DNA of 64,000 nt from Bimuria novae-zelandiae CBS 107.79 (Eukaryota; Ascomycota; Dothideomycetes; Pleosporales; Didymosphaeriaceae), in NCBI GenBank assembly GCA_010015655.1, contig ML976725.1:199989-263988 (forward strand), written 5' to 3'. Positions 1-8,995 of the stretch are shown here, piece by piece. Position 1 is the stretch's first letter; each line of letters starts with the position of its first letter. The notes beneath the pieces were generated by a model. It was not told where the DNA came from. It saw only the letters and a program-made list of their open reading frames with translations, and made no database searches. The translations under genes were made by a program, and so were the position numbers.

Positions 1-2332
1 GTGCTTTTCTCGACACATAGCTTTTCTATGCTCCTAAGTCCAGCATGGCTTTTATTTATGTTTCTTTAAGCTATACTAGTAGCTTGATTAATGCCTAACT
101 ATTCGTGGCATTTAGTTCCTTAAAGGCGTTTTCTCGCCTAAGCCTAGGTCTAAAAAAGATATCTTCTTTGTAACTAGCTTTGTGGGTTTAAGGTGTCCTT
201 CTTTCTTTTTTCCTTAAGGCTACTGCTAGGCCTTTTTTAGGATAGCTTTACCGTCTTCTTTCTTTATTACTATTTTAATCCTAAGGGTCGTGGTCCCTTT
301 TAGTACGCGATTAAACCTATACTTTTCTTTTTACTCCCTGTGTTCCTTATAGTTAGGGTGTAAGCATGTTTGCTATTTATTTAACGCGTATTTTCTATTA
401 ACTAGTAGTAATAGTGCTTAGTTTAGTGCTTAGTTAAGGTATAGAAAGTATCGCGTTTTATGTTTATCCTAGAGGTAAACGTTGCAACGGTCGATAAGGT
501 AGTTAAACTACTCCTATCTACATCGTTAGTATGTTCGGGGAAAGTAGCTATATTCCTTGGCTTAGTAATAAAGGGTATATTAATCTTCTCTATAAAGGGT
601 CTATTATATAGTCTCATGCGTAGGGTTGCGGTGGTCCAGGTTGTACTATGGTTTGTAGTTTGGGTTTTCGTTTAGGTACTTCTTTTTAGGGTCTTTGTAA
701 GCATAGCGATAGTCTGCTATTTTACGTGCTGCCTTGCTAACTAGATTAGGTTAGTAGGCGTGGTGAAATGCGGCTAAGTAGTCTTATTATTCTATTACTA
801 TAAACCTAAAGTCTCCTTCCCTTAGTTGGTGTCTTTCTAAGAAGTCGAAAATATTCGTTGTCTTATTAGTAATAGGTTTGCTCTAGCTAGGGTAAGGTAT
901 AAGAGATTAAGGTATTAGCTCCTTCTCTTTCTTATCTGAACCTTTATATGTATCCTCGTAGAGTTGTAAGTTAGGTGACTTTAATCGTTCCGATTCTTCG
1001 TCGTGGATATTAACTTGTTTAATGGCGTTTATTACTTGCTATTCTTCGTTGGTTATTTCTTAGTTAATAGTTAGTACGTTTAGTTGCCTAGTGATCTTAT
1101 TCTTAGATCTGTAGTTCCTGGCTATATGGCCTAGTTTACCACATATAAAACATTTACGCGTCTCGGTCCCCTGTCGTCGGGTTCTATTTAAGATACGTTA
1201 GTTAGGCTTTCGGAAGCCTGTAACCTTTCCTATTCCCTTTTCTAGGTTATTTGTTGCAGTAGAAAAGATTGTGGAATTCTTTCTATCTGTTGTGTGTGCT
1301 ATCTATAAGCTACAGAGTATGTATCTGCCCGAGCGTAAACATCGCTAGTCCCAGATAGGTGTAGCCTTCTCAGAAAGGTGAGTGGCAACCACGCGAGGGT
1401 AGGAGTAACCATCTAATAGGGTAAGAGTTATTAAACCGTCACATTATTAAACTAGACATCTTCTATAGGTTAGGGCCTATAATAGTTGCGTTACTGGCGT
1501 CGAGGTGTTTTTAGTAGCGCCCTGTAGATTACAGGTGCCTATTGTCTGAAACTAGCGTTTCTCGGATTCCTGCGGAATTCTTCTTGCAAGGCGAACTATT
1601 CCCTATTAATACAGATAGTCTCTTTGTATAATTCTTCTAAGGTCTTTATCTTTACGCCGCTGTGTAGGAGTTCTTTACGCATATTGCGTTTAAGGCCTTA
1701 TTTATATATTGTCTTAAGAGATTTATCCTCCTAGTTGAGTTGTACAGCGTACTTGCGAAACTTAGCTATGTATTTAGCTACGGATTAGTGTTAGCGAATC
1801 GTTTAGATCGCACGTTTAGTAATAGCTATCTTATTAGCAATTCTAAATATTTATTAAAGGCATATCTTAAAGTTATTATAGTCTTTAATAATGTTAATCG
1901 CGTTAGCGTGTTTATTAATATACTCCTCGTTCTTGTTGTCGTAATCTATGTCTAAATACTTAACTAGATAGGGATAGATCTATTCTTTAGCGCTTTCTTG
2001 CATGTAGGTTATAGTAAAGATAACCTTCTTCTTGTCTTTAAGGTCTTAGTTTTAGTTAAAAAAGTAGAGGTCTAGCTGCAAGAGCCAGGTGTTAAGGAGA
2101 GTATAATTACTATTATATAAGTTAGGTTTGTGTGCCTTGTTCTTGCCATCCCCTATAGGGGTGACGTGGTTGTCCAAAGCCATGGAAGAGGTAGGGGTCC
2201 TAGTAGTACTTATATTAAGGGTGTTTAAGATGTTAAGATCCTAAAGAGGTAGCTATTCTCTAAGGGGCTAAGGTTGGTTCTTAGGCAGGAGTACTAGTAG
2301 GACGAAAGAGGGTTGTAGTGATAGCTTGCGCC
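1..2332 (-). mobile_element. Ty3/gypsy-type retrotransposon remnant (gag and start of pol), RIP-mutated, runs off the left edge
   Basis: Read on the minus strand, this AT-rich stretch gives a broken but recognisable Gag. Around 1100-1165 there is a CCHC zinc knuckle (C-F-I-C-G-K-L-G-H) whose last Cys codon reads Tyr, as a C-to-T change would produce. Between about 1700 and 2080 the frame resembles the gypsy capsid region (...TYMQESAKE..). Further left the frame should enter protease, which fits a short open stretch at 423-617. Stops are scattered throughout and CpA is scarce, as expected after RIP. The 5' LTR lies directly to the right at 2333-2658, which fixes the orientation. The rest of pol and the other LTR lie outside the window. 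The element is not functional as it stands. Family assignment rests on the zinc knuckle and capsid-like spacing. Confidence 0.6.
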
Positions 2333-2658
2333 TGTTACTAAGGGCGTTAGTATTAAAGGTGTGTATAGCACAATTAAATTAACAAGGTTACTTATTCAGA
2401 TCTAAACGATAGATTAATAAATAGGTTAAATATAAGTAGAAGAGAGACTCCTTCTTGCGTTCCTATATACTTGTCCTGCTTAACGTGCTCGAGTCGAGCG
2501 CAGCGAGCAGAGGTCTTGGCTTCTACGTCTGCTCGACTTGCTCGAGTCGAGCGCAGCGAGCAGTCACGTGACCTACAGGTACTGTACCTCCATTGGTCAC
2601 CATAAGACCATAGGCGCTCTGGAGCCTAGCCAAGTGCCTATAAGATTGGATCTTAACA
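2333..2658 (-). repeat. 5' LTR of the left-edge gypsy-type element
   Basis: The segment begins and ends with TGTTA/TAACA, the TG...CA ends expected of an LTR. It lies between the Gag-coding remnant and an interrupted pogo element. It holds two identical 24-bp GC-rich copies (2487-2510 and 2540-2563) in otherwise AT-rich DNA. The partner LTR is outside the window, so the ends are inferred from terminal symmetry and from where homology to the pogo element resumes. Confidence 0.5.
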
Positions 2659-3650
2659 AGAGCGTACTATTAGTAGCTATTAGTTGCTTGTTATTAATGG
2701 CTACGAAAGCTATAACTCGCTTAAATTCTAGTAATACTGCAAGGATAGGAAGATTATCACTCTCTGTATGCCTCCACATTTGTCGCACCTCCTGCAGCCA
2801 CTAGATGTGGGGTGTTTCTCGCCGTTAAAGAAGGCATATGGGCGCTTAGCCGAGGATCTAATGCGCAACTATATTACGTATATTACTAAAATTAAGTTCT
2901 TACCTTATTTTATTACTGCTTTTAAGGCTATAATAACTTAAAGTAATATTTAAGGAGGCTTTTAAGGCGCTGGCCTTATTCCCCTTAACCTAGAAGTAGT
3001 AATATTAAAGCTTAACGTTTGTCTACGTACGCCTTCGCCTTCTACTATACGCGATAGTACGTGGCAGTCGCAGACGCCTAGTAACACCCTAGAATTAGGG
3101 TCACAATCGACGCTGGTGAAGGAGAGAATTCAGAGGCACCTAGATAGCTCCCTAATAAGTATAGTTAAGGCAGTTAAAAAGCTCGTAAAAGGCGCTAAGC
3201 TAATAGCGTATTCTTTAGTATTAATAATAAAGTATAACGCTAAGCTTTAAGCTACTAATAAGGCTACTACATAACGTAAATTGCATAAGAGAAAGTAACT
3301 ATAGCAGGAAGGGGTCCTTATAACTATTAATAGCTAGTAACTAGCTACCCTAAAGGACTTTGCGGCGCGTAGTAATAAGAAGAAGGCGAAGAAGAGGGTG
3401 CGCGCTAATAGAGGCGAATTAACTTAATGGCGCTGTAGACGCTGTGGCAAGGCTGGGCATAATTCGCGCACGTGTAAAAAAGAAGTAGAAGTAGATTCTG
3501 AGTAGATTGGCCTACTACAATTTCTTATTACTATTTGTGTGCGTTCTGTACTATTGTGTAGAGTGTAGATTTTGATGGGGTCTTGGCATTTTCGGCCACT
3601 CGCTATGCCCGGCCACTCGCTATGCCCGGCCACTCGCTATGCATGTACGT
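2659..3650 (+). mobile_element. 3' part of a pogo/Fot1-type DNA transposon, interrupted by the gypsy LTR
   Basis: From about 2662 the sequence is collinear with 39385-40393 of the complete pogo element further right. It encodes the C-terminal part of a DDE transposase: the N-G-Y-E-S-Y-N-S catalytic region, then M-P-P-H-S-S-H-L-L-Q-P-L-D-V-G, then a C-terminal CCHC knuckle (C-R-R-C-G-K-A-G-H-N-S-R-T-C, about 3430-3475). It ends in a TIR with three tandem copies of a 17-bp unit (about 3595-3645), followed by TA at 3651-3652. The 5' half is missing because the gypsy element inserted here; it should lie left of the window. This copy has fewer stops than the others. Confidence 0.8.
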
Positions 3651-4008
3651 TAGTAGATTTTATATATAAAAAAGTTTTACCTAATGTTAGTTGTTTAATA
3701 TTATTAATTATAGCTTAAATTAGATCTATATTAATAGAGTTGTCGCGTATTAAAAGTAGGGTGTTTTGGTGTTGCCCGCGAATCGCCGCGCACGGACACG
3801 GTATTGGTTGGTTCGGTAAATATTCTACCCAATGCCCCTCGTTGCACATCAACACCGCAAATCTCGCGTGGGACCTTGCATCCAGCGATCTGCAGGATTG
3901 TAAGAATGAAGTTTTGGAAAGATAACGCCCTATAAATGGTTCCTTCGATTGGTGCTGCCTGCGCAATCACACGCCGCGTCCAGATCGCAGCGCAGTCCCT
4001 TCGCCACA

Positions 4009-5514
4009 ATGAGTTTCCTGGGCCTCCCAGCAGAGATAATCGACGCCATTCTCGATCTCAGCCTTCCTTTTGGCATCGAGGGACTCAGTCTGGTTTGCAA
4101 AGCAATACACGGCCGTGCAACTCTGCAAATTGAACGCCACAACGAGCTGAAACGGCGATGGAGTCGCGCCAACAACTACGGCACTGGAAGGCTGGACGAC
4201 ACGCTGGGTATCTTGGACGCGATTGCGCGCGAGCCGCTGGTGGCTGAATATATCGAAACACTGGACTTGTGGGATGAGCGGGCGCTTTCAGACGAAGATT
4301 CCGACATTCTAGACTTTCGCTTGGACCCTGATGCGATGGCGAGAGTAAAGGACCTCGTCACCTCGGCGCCGTTCCTGATAAAGGCCGGTGTAGATACAGA
4401 AGCGTGGTGGGACCGGATTATAGAAGAGGAAGGATCGCGCACCGACGAGGACAACACAAGTGTATCGTGCACCATCATTACACTCCTCGGCCTGTTACCC
4501 AACCTTCAATGTCTGCGCCTTGATCCTGGGTGGCAGAACTTCGCGCCTGATTTGGAAGAGTACGGTCTCCCACTCGCTGGGCTCCAATCCATCATCGACA
4601 GGGCACGTCAGGCCGATAGTTTTCGCCCGCGGGCTTTGAGCCAAGTGCGGACTATATTACCCTTCATGCATCCTGGCTACGACGAGAGGGCACCTCTGCA
4701 AAGCGTACAGCCGTTCCTCGAGCTGGGATCGATTTCGGAACTGTACCTTATAAGTGCCGTCGCCGTCGACGACGGATACACCGGTTATCCATTCCAATGG
4801 CGGACGCCCACGCTCGCGACGCAACTCACCCGCATCGAACTCGCATCCTGCTGCATCGACGCCGACGGCATCGGCGAACTCGTCCGCCACACACCCAACC
4901 TCACAGTCTTCAAGTACTCCCACGAAAACAAATGGCACGGCTGCGAGCACGACTGGAACGCCGGCGCCTTCGTCGAGACCATCGCCCGCCACTGCGGCAG
5001 CACCGTCACCGAACTCGCCATCACCATCGACGAGCTCTTCGGCGACATCATCAACGGCGTGTCCTCCCTCCTCTCCTTCCCGCGCCTTGAATACCTCGAA
5101 GTAGACCTCCGCGTTTTCCGCGGCCCGCCCGTCGAATCCGGCCAGCAGCTCGGCGAGAACTTCACCGTCCCCGAGGGCGCCGCCCGCTGGACCGAAGATG
5201 ACATCCCTTGCATCGGCAGCATGCTCCCCGAGAGCATACGAGAGGCGCAGATCAATACGAACTTCCACGACCCCGATGAGCGCGCGCTGGCAAGCCTGCT
5301 GAAGAACCTGCGCACGCAGCGCCTAGAGCGTCTGCACCGGCTGGAACGGTGCATTATAAGGCAGTATACTGGAGAAAGTGCGAGATTGTATGCTGAGAGG
5401 GCGGGCGCGACGCTCGAGACGTTTGATCTGAATGTGGAGAATCCCCGTGCGCTGAATATGATGCCGTCGTGGAAGCGGGAGTTTAATGAGCGCATTAGTA
5501 GGCTACGGTCATAG
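4009..5514 (+). CDS. F-box-like protein, 501 aa, single exon
   Basis: The N-terminus has the F-box-like pattern L-P-A-E-I-I-D-A-I-L-D followed by L-S-L-V-C-K-A (residues about 5-35). This is how many fungal F-box proteins begin before a divergent leucine-rich substrate-binding region. The rest is leucine-rich and slightly acidic with regularly spaced hydrophobic stretches (for example around 4740-4910 and 5060-5110), compatible with irregular LRRs. F-box proteins recruit substrates to SCF ubiquitin ligases; the substrate here is unknown. I chose the ATG at 4009 (context CACAATGA) over an in-frame upstream ATG at 3949, because the F-box starts right after it and the extra 20 residues look like leader sequence. 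The gene is the first in the island, only about 350 bp from RIP-mutated transposon DNA. Codon use is GC-rich, unlike that DNA. No intron is needed. Confidence 0.75.
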   Translation: MSFLGLPAEIIDAILDLSLPFGIEGLSLVCKAIHGRATLQIERHNELKRRWSRANNYGTGRLDDTLGILDAIAREPLVAEYIETLDLWDERALSDEDSDILDFRLDPDAMARVKDLVTSAPFLIKAGVDTEAWWDRIIEEEGSRTDEDNTSVSCTIITLLGLLPNLQCLRLDPGWQNFAPDLEEYGLPLAGLQSIIDRARQADSFRPRALSQVRTILPFMHPGYDERAPLQSVQPFLELGSISELYLISAVAVDDGYTGYPFQWRTPTLATQLTRIELASCCIDADGIGELVRHTPNLTVFKYSHENKWHGCEHDWNAGAFVETIARHCGSTVTELAITIDELFGDIINGVSSLLSFPRLEYLEVDLRVFRGPPVESGQQLGENFTVPEGAARWTEDDIPCIGSMLPESIREAQINTNFHDPDERALASLLKNLRTQRLERLHRLERCIIRQYTGESARLYAERAGATLETFDLNVENPRALNMMPSWKREFNERISRLRS

Positions 5515-6817
5515 TGGGCGGAGGGTGGAGCGATGGGAATAGAATACGGATGCGTAATGCGTTTTGGAGGGGAACGAGTAATGCTTTTAACATTGATGCT
5601 TGGTCTTTGGTCTCTGCTCTACATACTGAGTTAGTGCTCTGAAATTCCACTTTACGCGAGTCCGTCAAGCAGCTCTTTGTTGAGGAGCTATTCTTTTTTG
5701 AGCAGCGTGGCGGGGAGAGAAGACTTGTACAGCAGCGTCTGTATAGCATGGCGTGCATGTCTAGACCTCTCTCGTGACCGGGTCATGGGAATTCGCCGAG
5801 CTGCTATGAGCAGATTGGAACACACATCAACACACAGGTCAATAAACGATATGAGTTTTACCACATAAAGCAACCAAGCCGGCAGCATCTACGAGGTCAT
5901 CCAACACCTTCCCCTCTTCTGACCGATGTCCAGAGGCGTAAACCTAACCGTCTAAGCCCACGCCGCTCGCATTAGTACACTTAGGTGCTACCAGAGACGT
6001 TTAGCAGACGTCTTCTTCCATGCAAATGCCCAGAACTGGGTCTGCACGAAGACGAATAATGGATATGTGTTTGCAGACTGGGATATACAGGCTAAAGAGG
6101 CGGACTTTACGTAACTTCTTGGGGAGATCGGGTGCTCGTGTGCATGGTTTTTGGACGCGGAATAATTAAGATATCGTTACGACTGCGGTGCAGGCTTCTT
6201 CAGACTCATCGGCTGTTTGCGATCGACGGGATGAGTCTAGGTCTTGGTATACTGGTGTTGGCGTTGCGGTTACGATCTCATTGTTAACCGGGCAGTTCGC
6301 CAACCTTCCCGATTAGGTAATTAATATCCACCGTCGATTGCAGTGAGTAGGGTTAGGGTTAGGGTCAGGGTCAGGGTGAGGGTCAGAGACTTGGCTAACT
6401 TCCAAAGTTGCGTATATGGTGGTGAGGTTGAGGCTGCCAGGTATTTGATGCCTGTTAGATTTTCTGCACGGCGATGTGCACATCTTGTGTGGAGGTTTTC
6501 GTGTTTGTAGGCATTGCAACTTACTATTCGGCTTTTGCGCTGAGACTCTGGGTTGATAGACCCAATGCACGTCTTTCGTTGCAGCTTCGCGATTTCGATA
6601 ACATACGCGTTAGTCCAGGCTTGCTAGAAATATTTTATCTGACAGTTTGTTACCTTAGCCACTTGGGAATGATCTAATAAATTCATCGTACGTATACTTC
6701 GGTGGCGAAACGTGCAAATCCAAAATCCCCATTCCTATCAGATCGTAGAATTTATATATTCAAATGTTTATATCTATATCTTTCCATATCGCGCTGTGTT
6801 GCCACTCCCACTCAACC
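5515..6817. other. Intergenic stretch, no convincing gene
   Basis: Only short mutually exclusive frames occur and none has a recognisable motif. The one notable item is a telomere-like hexamer array at 6350-6385. The right part forms the 3' flank of the minus-strand gene starting at 7904. Confidence 0.6.
6350..6385 (+). repeat. Interstitial telomere-like array (GGGTTA and variants, 6 units)
   Basis: Six uninterrupted hexamers read GGGTTA twice, GGGTCA twice, GGGTGA once and GGGTCA once. GGGTTA/TTAGGG is the telomere repeat of most filamentous ascomycetes. Here it is a short, partly decayed internal copy. Confidence 0.8.
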
Positions 6818-7904
6818 CTACGGTTTCGGCGTAAAAAAGCCACTTAGCCCACCATTCCGGAAATTCACCTCCGTATTCGGTGCTTCCACGGGATCGGGAG
6901 TCGACAGTACCTCTACCGGTGGCGATGTGGCGTCTACTTCCGCATAGTATGCGTATTTTTGAGGGTGAGCCCCGAATCCTTCAACATCTGAGCCGGGGTA
7001 GTACCCTGGGTAGTTTTGTGCTTTCGCGGCTTGTGCCTCTTTGCGCCACGCCAGTGCTTTCGATATCCAGACTCCGAGCGCGACGAGTAGGATGGCACCA
7101 GCTATCGCGCCGATAGCTATCCCTGCTTTTGCGCCTTTTGATAGCCCTGTGTTTTCTGCTGTTGTTGCTGCTGGTGAGGGAGTCGCGGTGTTGCTTGGGG
7201 AGCTGGCCGGGGCGGTGGAGACTGCATTCGCGCTCGCGCTGGTGGGGGTAGCTGTAGAAGTCCCTTCGGTGCTCGAGATGACGGATGTAGTTCGTAGTCC
7301 GGCGGATACACTTGAAATAGTGGAGGTTACAGAAGGTATCGAGACCACCTCAGCAATTGTGAACGTGGGCGACAGGGAGACGAGGTTCGATTGGTCATCC
7401 GATGAGCAACAGTCGTCGTTATCCCCGCAGCACCATGTTATAGATGTATTCTTTCCCGTGCAAGGAATTACACGCTGAGAACCGCTTCGCTGGGTCTTGT
7501 GAGCTTTGTGCAACAAAAGCATTGTCGGTGGTACTTACGCCTTTTACCGTGTTTGTGCAAATGCCGTCCATACATTGTCCAGTGCTCCAATCACGGCTTG
7601 TGCAGAAGTTCCTGCCCCACTGCAGGTACAGTGATCCGTCTTTGAGCAGTGACAAGTTTTCGCAGAGTCCGTTTGGAAGGCATGTGTCGCGGATCTCGGA
7701 AGCATTCGTCGATGTACCCGGGGCTTTCGGTCGATTAACGTTGCAGCAGATCCTGCTCAATGGATCGGAGAGATCATTTGAACAGGGCCCAATGTCACCA
7801 CCCGTCCTCTCACTTCCATCCGGTGCGTAGCATGTTGCGGTGACGAAAACCACACATTGCACGAGAAAGACGAATGCCAGCAACAATCGCATAGCCCGCG
7901 ACAT
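6818..7904 (-). CDS. Secreted-route single-pass membrane protein with Cys-rich ectodomain, 340 aa, two exons
   Basis: Exon 1 is 7539-7904, exon 2 is 6818-7474, and the 64-nt intron (7475-7538) has GTAAGT and CTCAG ends. The joined frame is continuous and brings a Cys-rich stretch (W-C-C-G-D-N-D-D-C-C) onto the ectodomain. Residues 1-23 form a signal peptide (hydrophobic L-L-L-A-F-V-F-L-V). The ectodomain (about 24-155) has roughly 16 Cys, including paired CC. A Ser/Thr/Pro-rich, probably O-glycosylated stalk follows (about 155-235), then a Gly/Ala-rich transmembrane helix (about 238-261) and a cytoplasmic tail with Tyr/Pro. This layout (signal, Cys domain, S/T stalk, TM, short tail) is common in fungal surface sensors of the WSC/Mid2-like kind, but the Cys spacing does not let me name a family. 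A role at the cell surface is inference. The protein ends 6 residues after a Phe-Phe-Thr-Pro tail. Confidence 0.75.
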
Positions 7905-8336
7905 TGGAAGCGACTACGCGGACAGCGACCGAGAGAATGGTTGTAGGGTGATCCGGAGAAAAATGCCCCTTCGGGCGGGAAATCCAGTCTTTACATTGTT
8001 TCAAAACATTTCCCGACCGTGGCTCGTGCCTCTCCAGACCCAACGTCTAAGGGGCGGAGCCGTGTGCATTGACGTGCGCGCGGACTTTGAAATCACGCCC
8101 AGCGGGTAAAGCGCAGGGGTGGGTTGAATTCCGTCCTGGTTTCGTAGGCGATGCGCTACTAAAGACTAGCCAGAGCGGGTAAGTAAGACACTCAATTGAG
8201 ACGATTCCTGGAATCCTTTCGGACTTGTTGTAGCCATCTATTGATGCGACGGGCGTTTTCTAACACATCATGGCCTTTATGGCTACTCATATGAGCTGCC
8301 TTGGGGCTTATTAAGCCCTACACTTATTTTCTGGAT
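7905..8336. other. Intergenic, upstream of the membrane-protein gene
   Basis: It contains the 5' flank of the minus-strand gene at 7904 and the 3' flank of the tentative gene at 8337-8700. No repeat, RNA gene or supported reading frame was seen. Confidence 0.5.
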
Positions 8337-8700
8337 TTAGGTTCTCTCAGGGCGCTCAACGTTGGGGCGAGAAGTGCTGGCTTGGCCCATTGACAAATCT
8401 AACACCAGGCAGGGAATACCGCTGTGAATGACTCGCCAATCAAGCCATGAAAGTAGGGATTGGTTCAAGTATTGGGCGAAGGATGCACATTCAGCCTCTG
8501 TACCAATGCGTCGCTTACTCTTTGAAAATATATGCGTTGCAATTGAAAAAAATGCTACTATCACAAGCACACTTTTCGTTGCAAAGTATACATACATCCC
8601 AAGAACTGTCTGGGCAACAGTGGTGAAGGACACTATCGAGACAAGGGCCATCTGCAGCTAAACAGGTAGCGCCGACTACGTAGAAAAGTAGTGGAACCAT
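8337..8700 (-). CDS. Tentative small Cys-rich secreted protein, 88 aa, two exons
   Basis: The proposed exon 1 is 8519-8700 and exon 2 is 8337-8421, joined across a 97-nt intron with GTAAGC and CACAG ends. Without splicing the frame stops within the donor site itself (GAG-TAA). The product starts with a short hydrophobic leader (M-V-P-L-L-F-Y-V-V-G-A) and carries about ten Cys in 88 residues, one a CC pair, with close pairs C-I-L-C and C-A-C. This is the profile of small secreted proteins and effector candidates, but there is no family match. An alternative unspliced frame (8337-8651) also exists and would encode a hydrophobic protein. The leader lacks basic residues near its start, which weakens the secretion call. 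Treat as a hypothesis. Confidence 0.35.
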
Positions 8701-8815
8701 ACTGACGGATTAGATGATTTACGCGCCTGCCACTACCTTGCCTGAACCCTCATCAGCTCGTCGTCTTCATACCGTATAATCCAATATGGTCGAACTACCA
8801 TAGAAATCTCAATTG

Positions 8816-8914
8816 CCTAGTCGTGTAGTAGGTACAAGGTCGGCTAAGACAGTTCTATTTAGTTTTGTCTTAGTCCTGTATGTTGCCCCAGGATAAGCAA
8901 TACAGTGTTTGACT
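8816..8914 (+). repeat. Dispersed ~75-100 bp repeat, copy B (intergenic)
   Basis: It shares a core with three other places in the window (10326-10413 minus, 18391-18462 minus, 42614-42709 plus): GGTACAAGGTCG at the start, TCTTAGTCCT in the middle and GTTGCCCCAGGA then TACAGTG at the end. This copy lies downstream of the HET gene's stop codon. Confidence 0.7.
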
Positions 8915-8995
8915 TACGCCTACTTCGTATCCGGCTGTCAAGTGTAAGCAGGACGCCATCGGTCTTACCTCTCCTCTCTCAATACCACCTGGGCA

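Noticed and set aside
4657..5268. Long minus-strand frame (203 codons) opposite the F-box gene
   Set aside because: It is the antisense of a GC-rich coding region, with low-complexity Gly/Ala/Glu/Asp composition and no motif; the plus strand explains the openness.
6313..6570. Minus-strand frame with an Asp-Pro/Asn-Pro repeat
   Set aside because: The repeat peptide is simply the translation of the telomere-like hexamer array.
8337..8651. Unspliced hydrophobic 104-aa frame as a membrane protein
   Set aside because: No family motif; the overlapping spliced frame has better splice sites and a Cys pattern. Kept only as an alternative.
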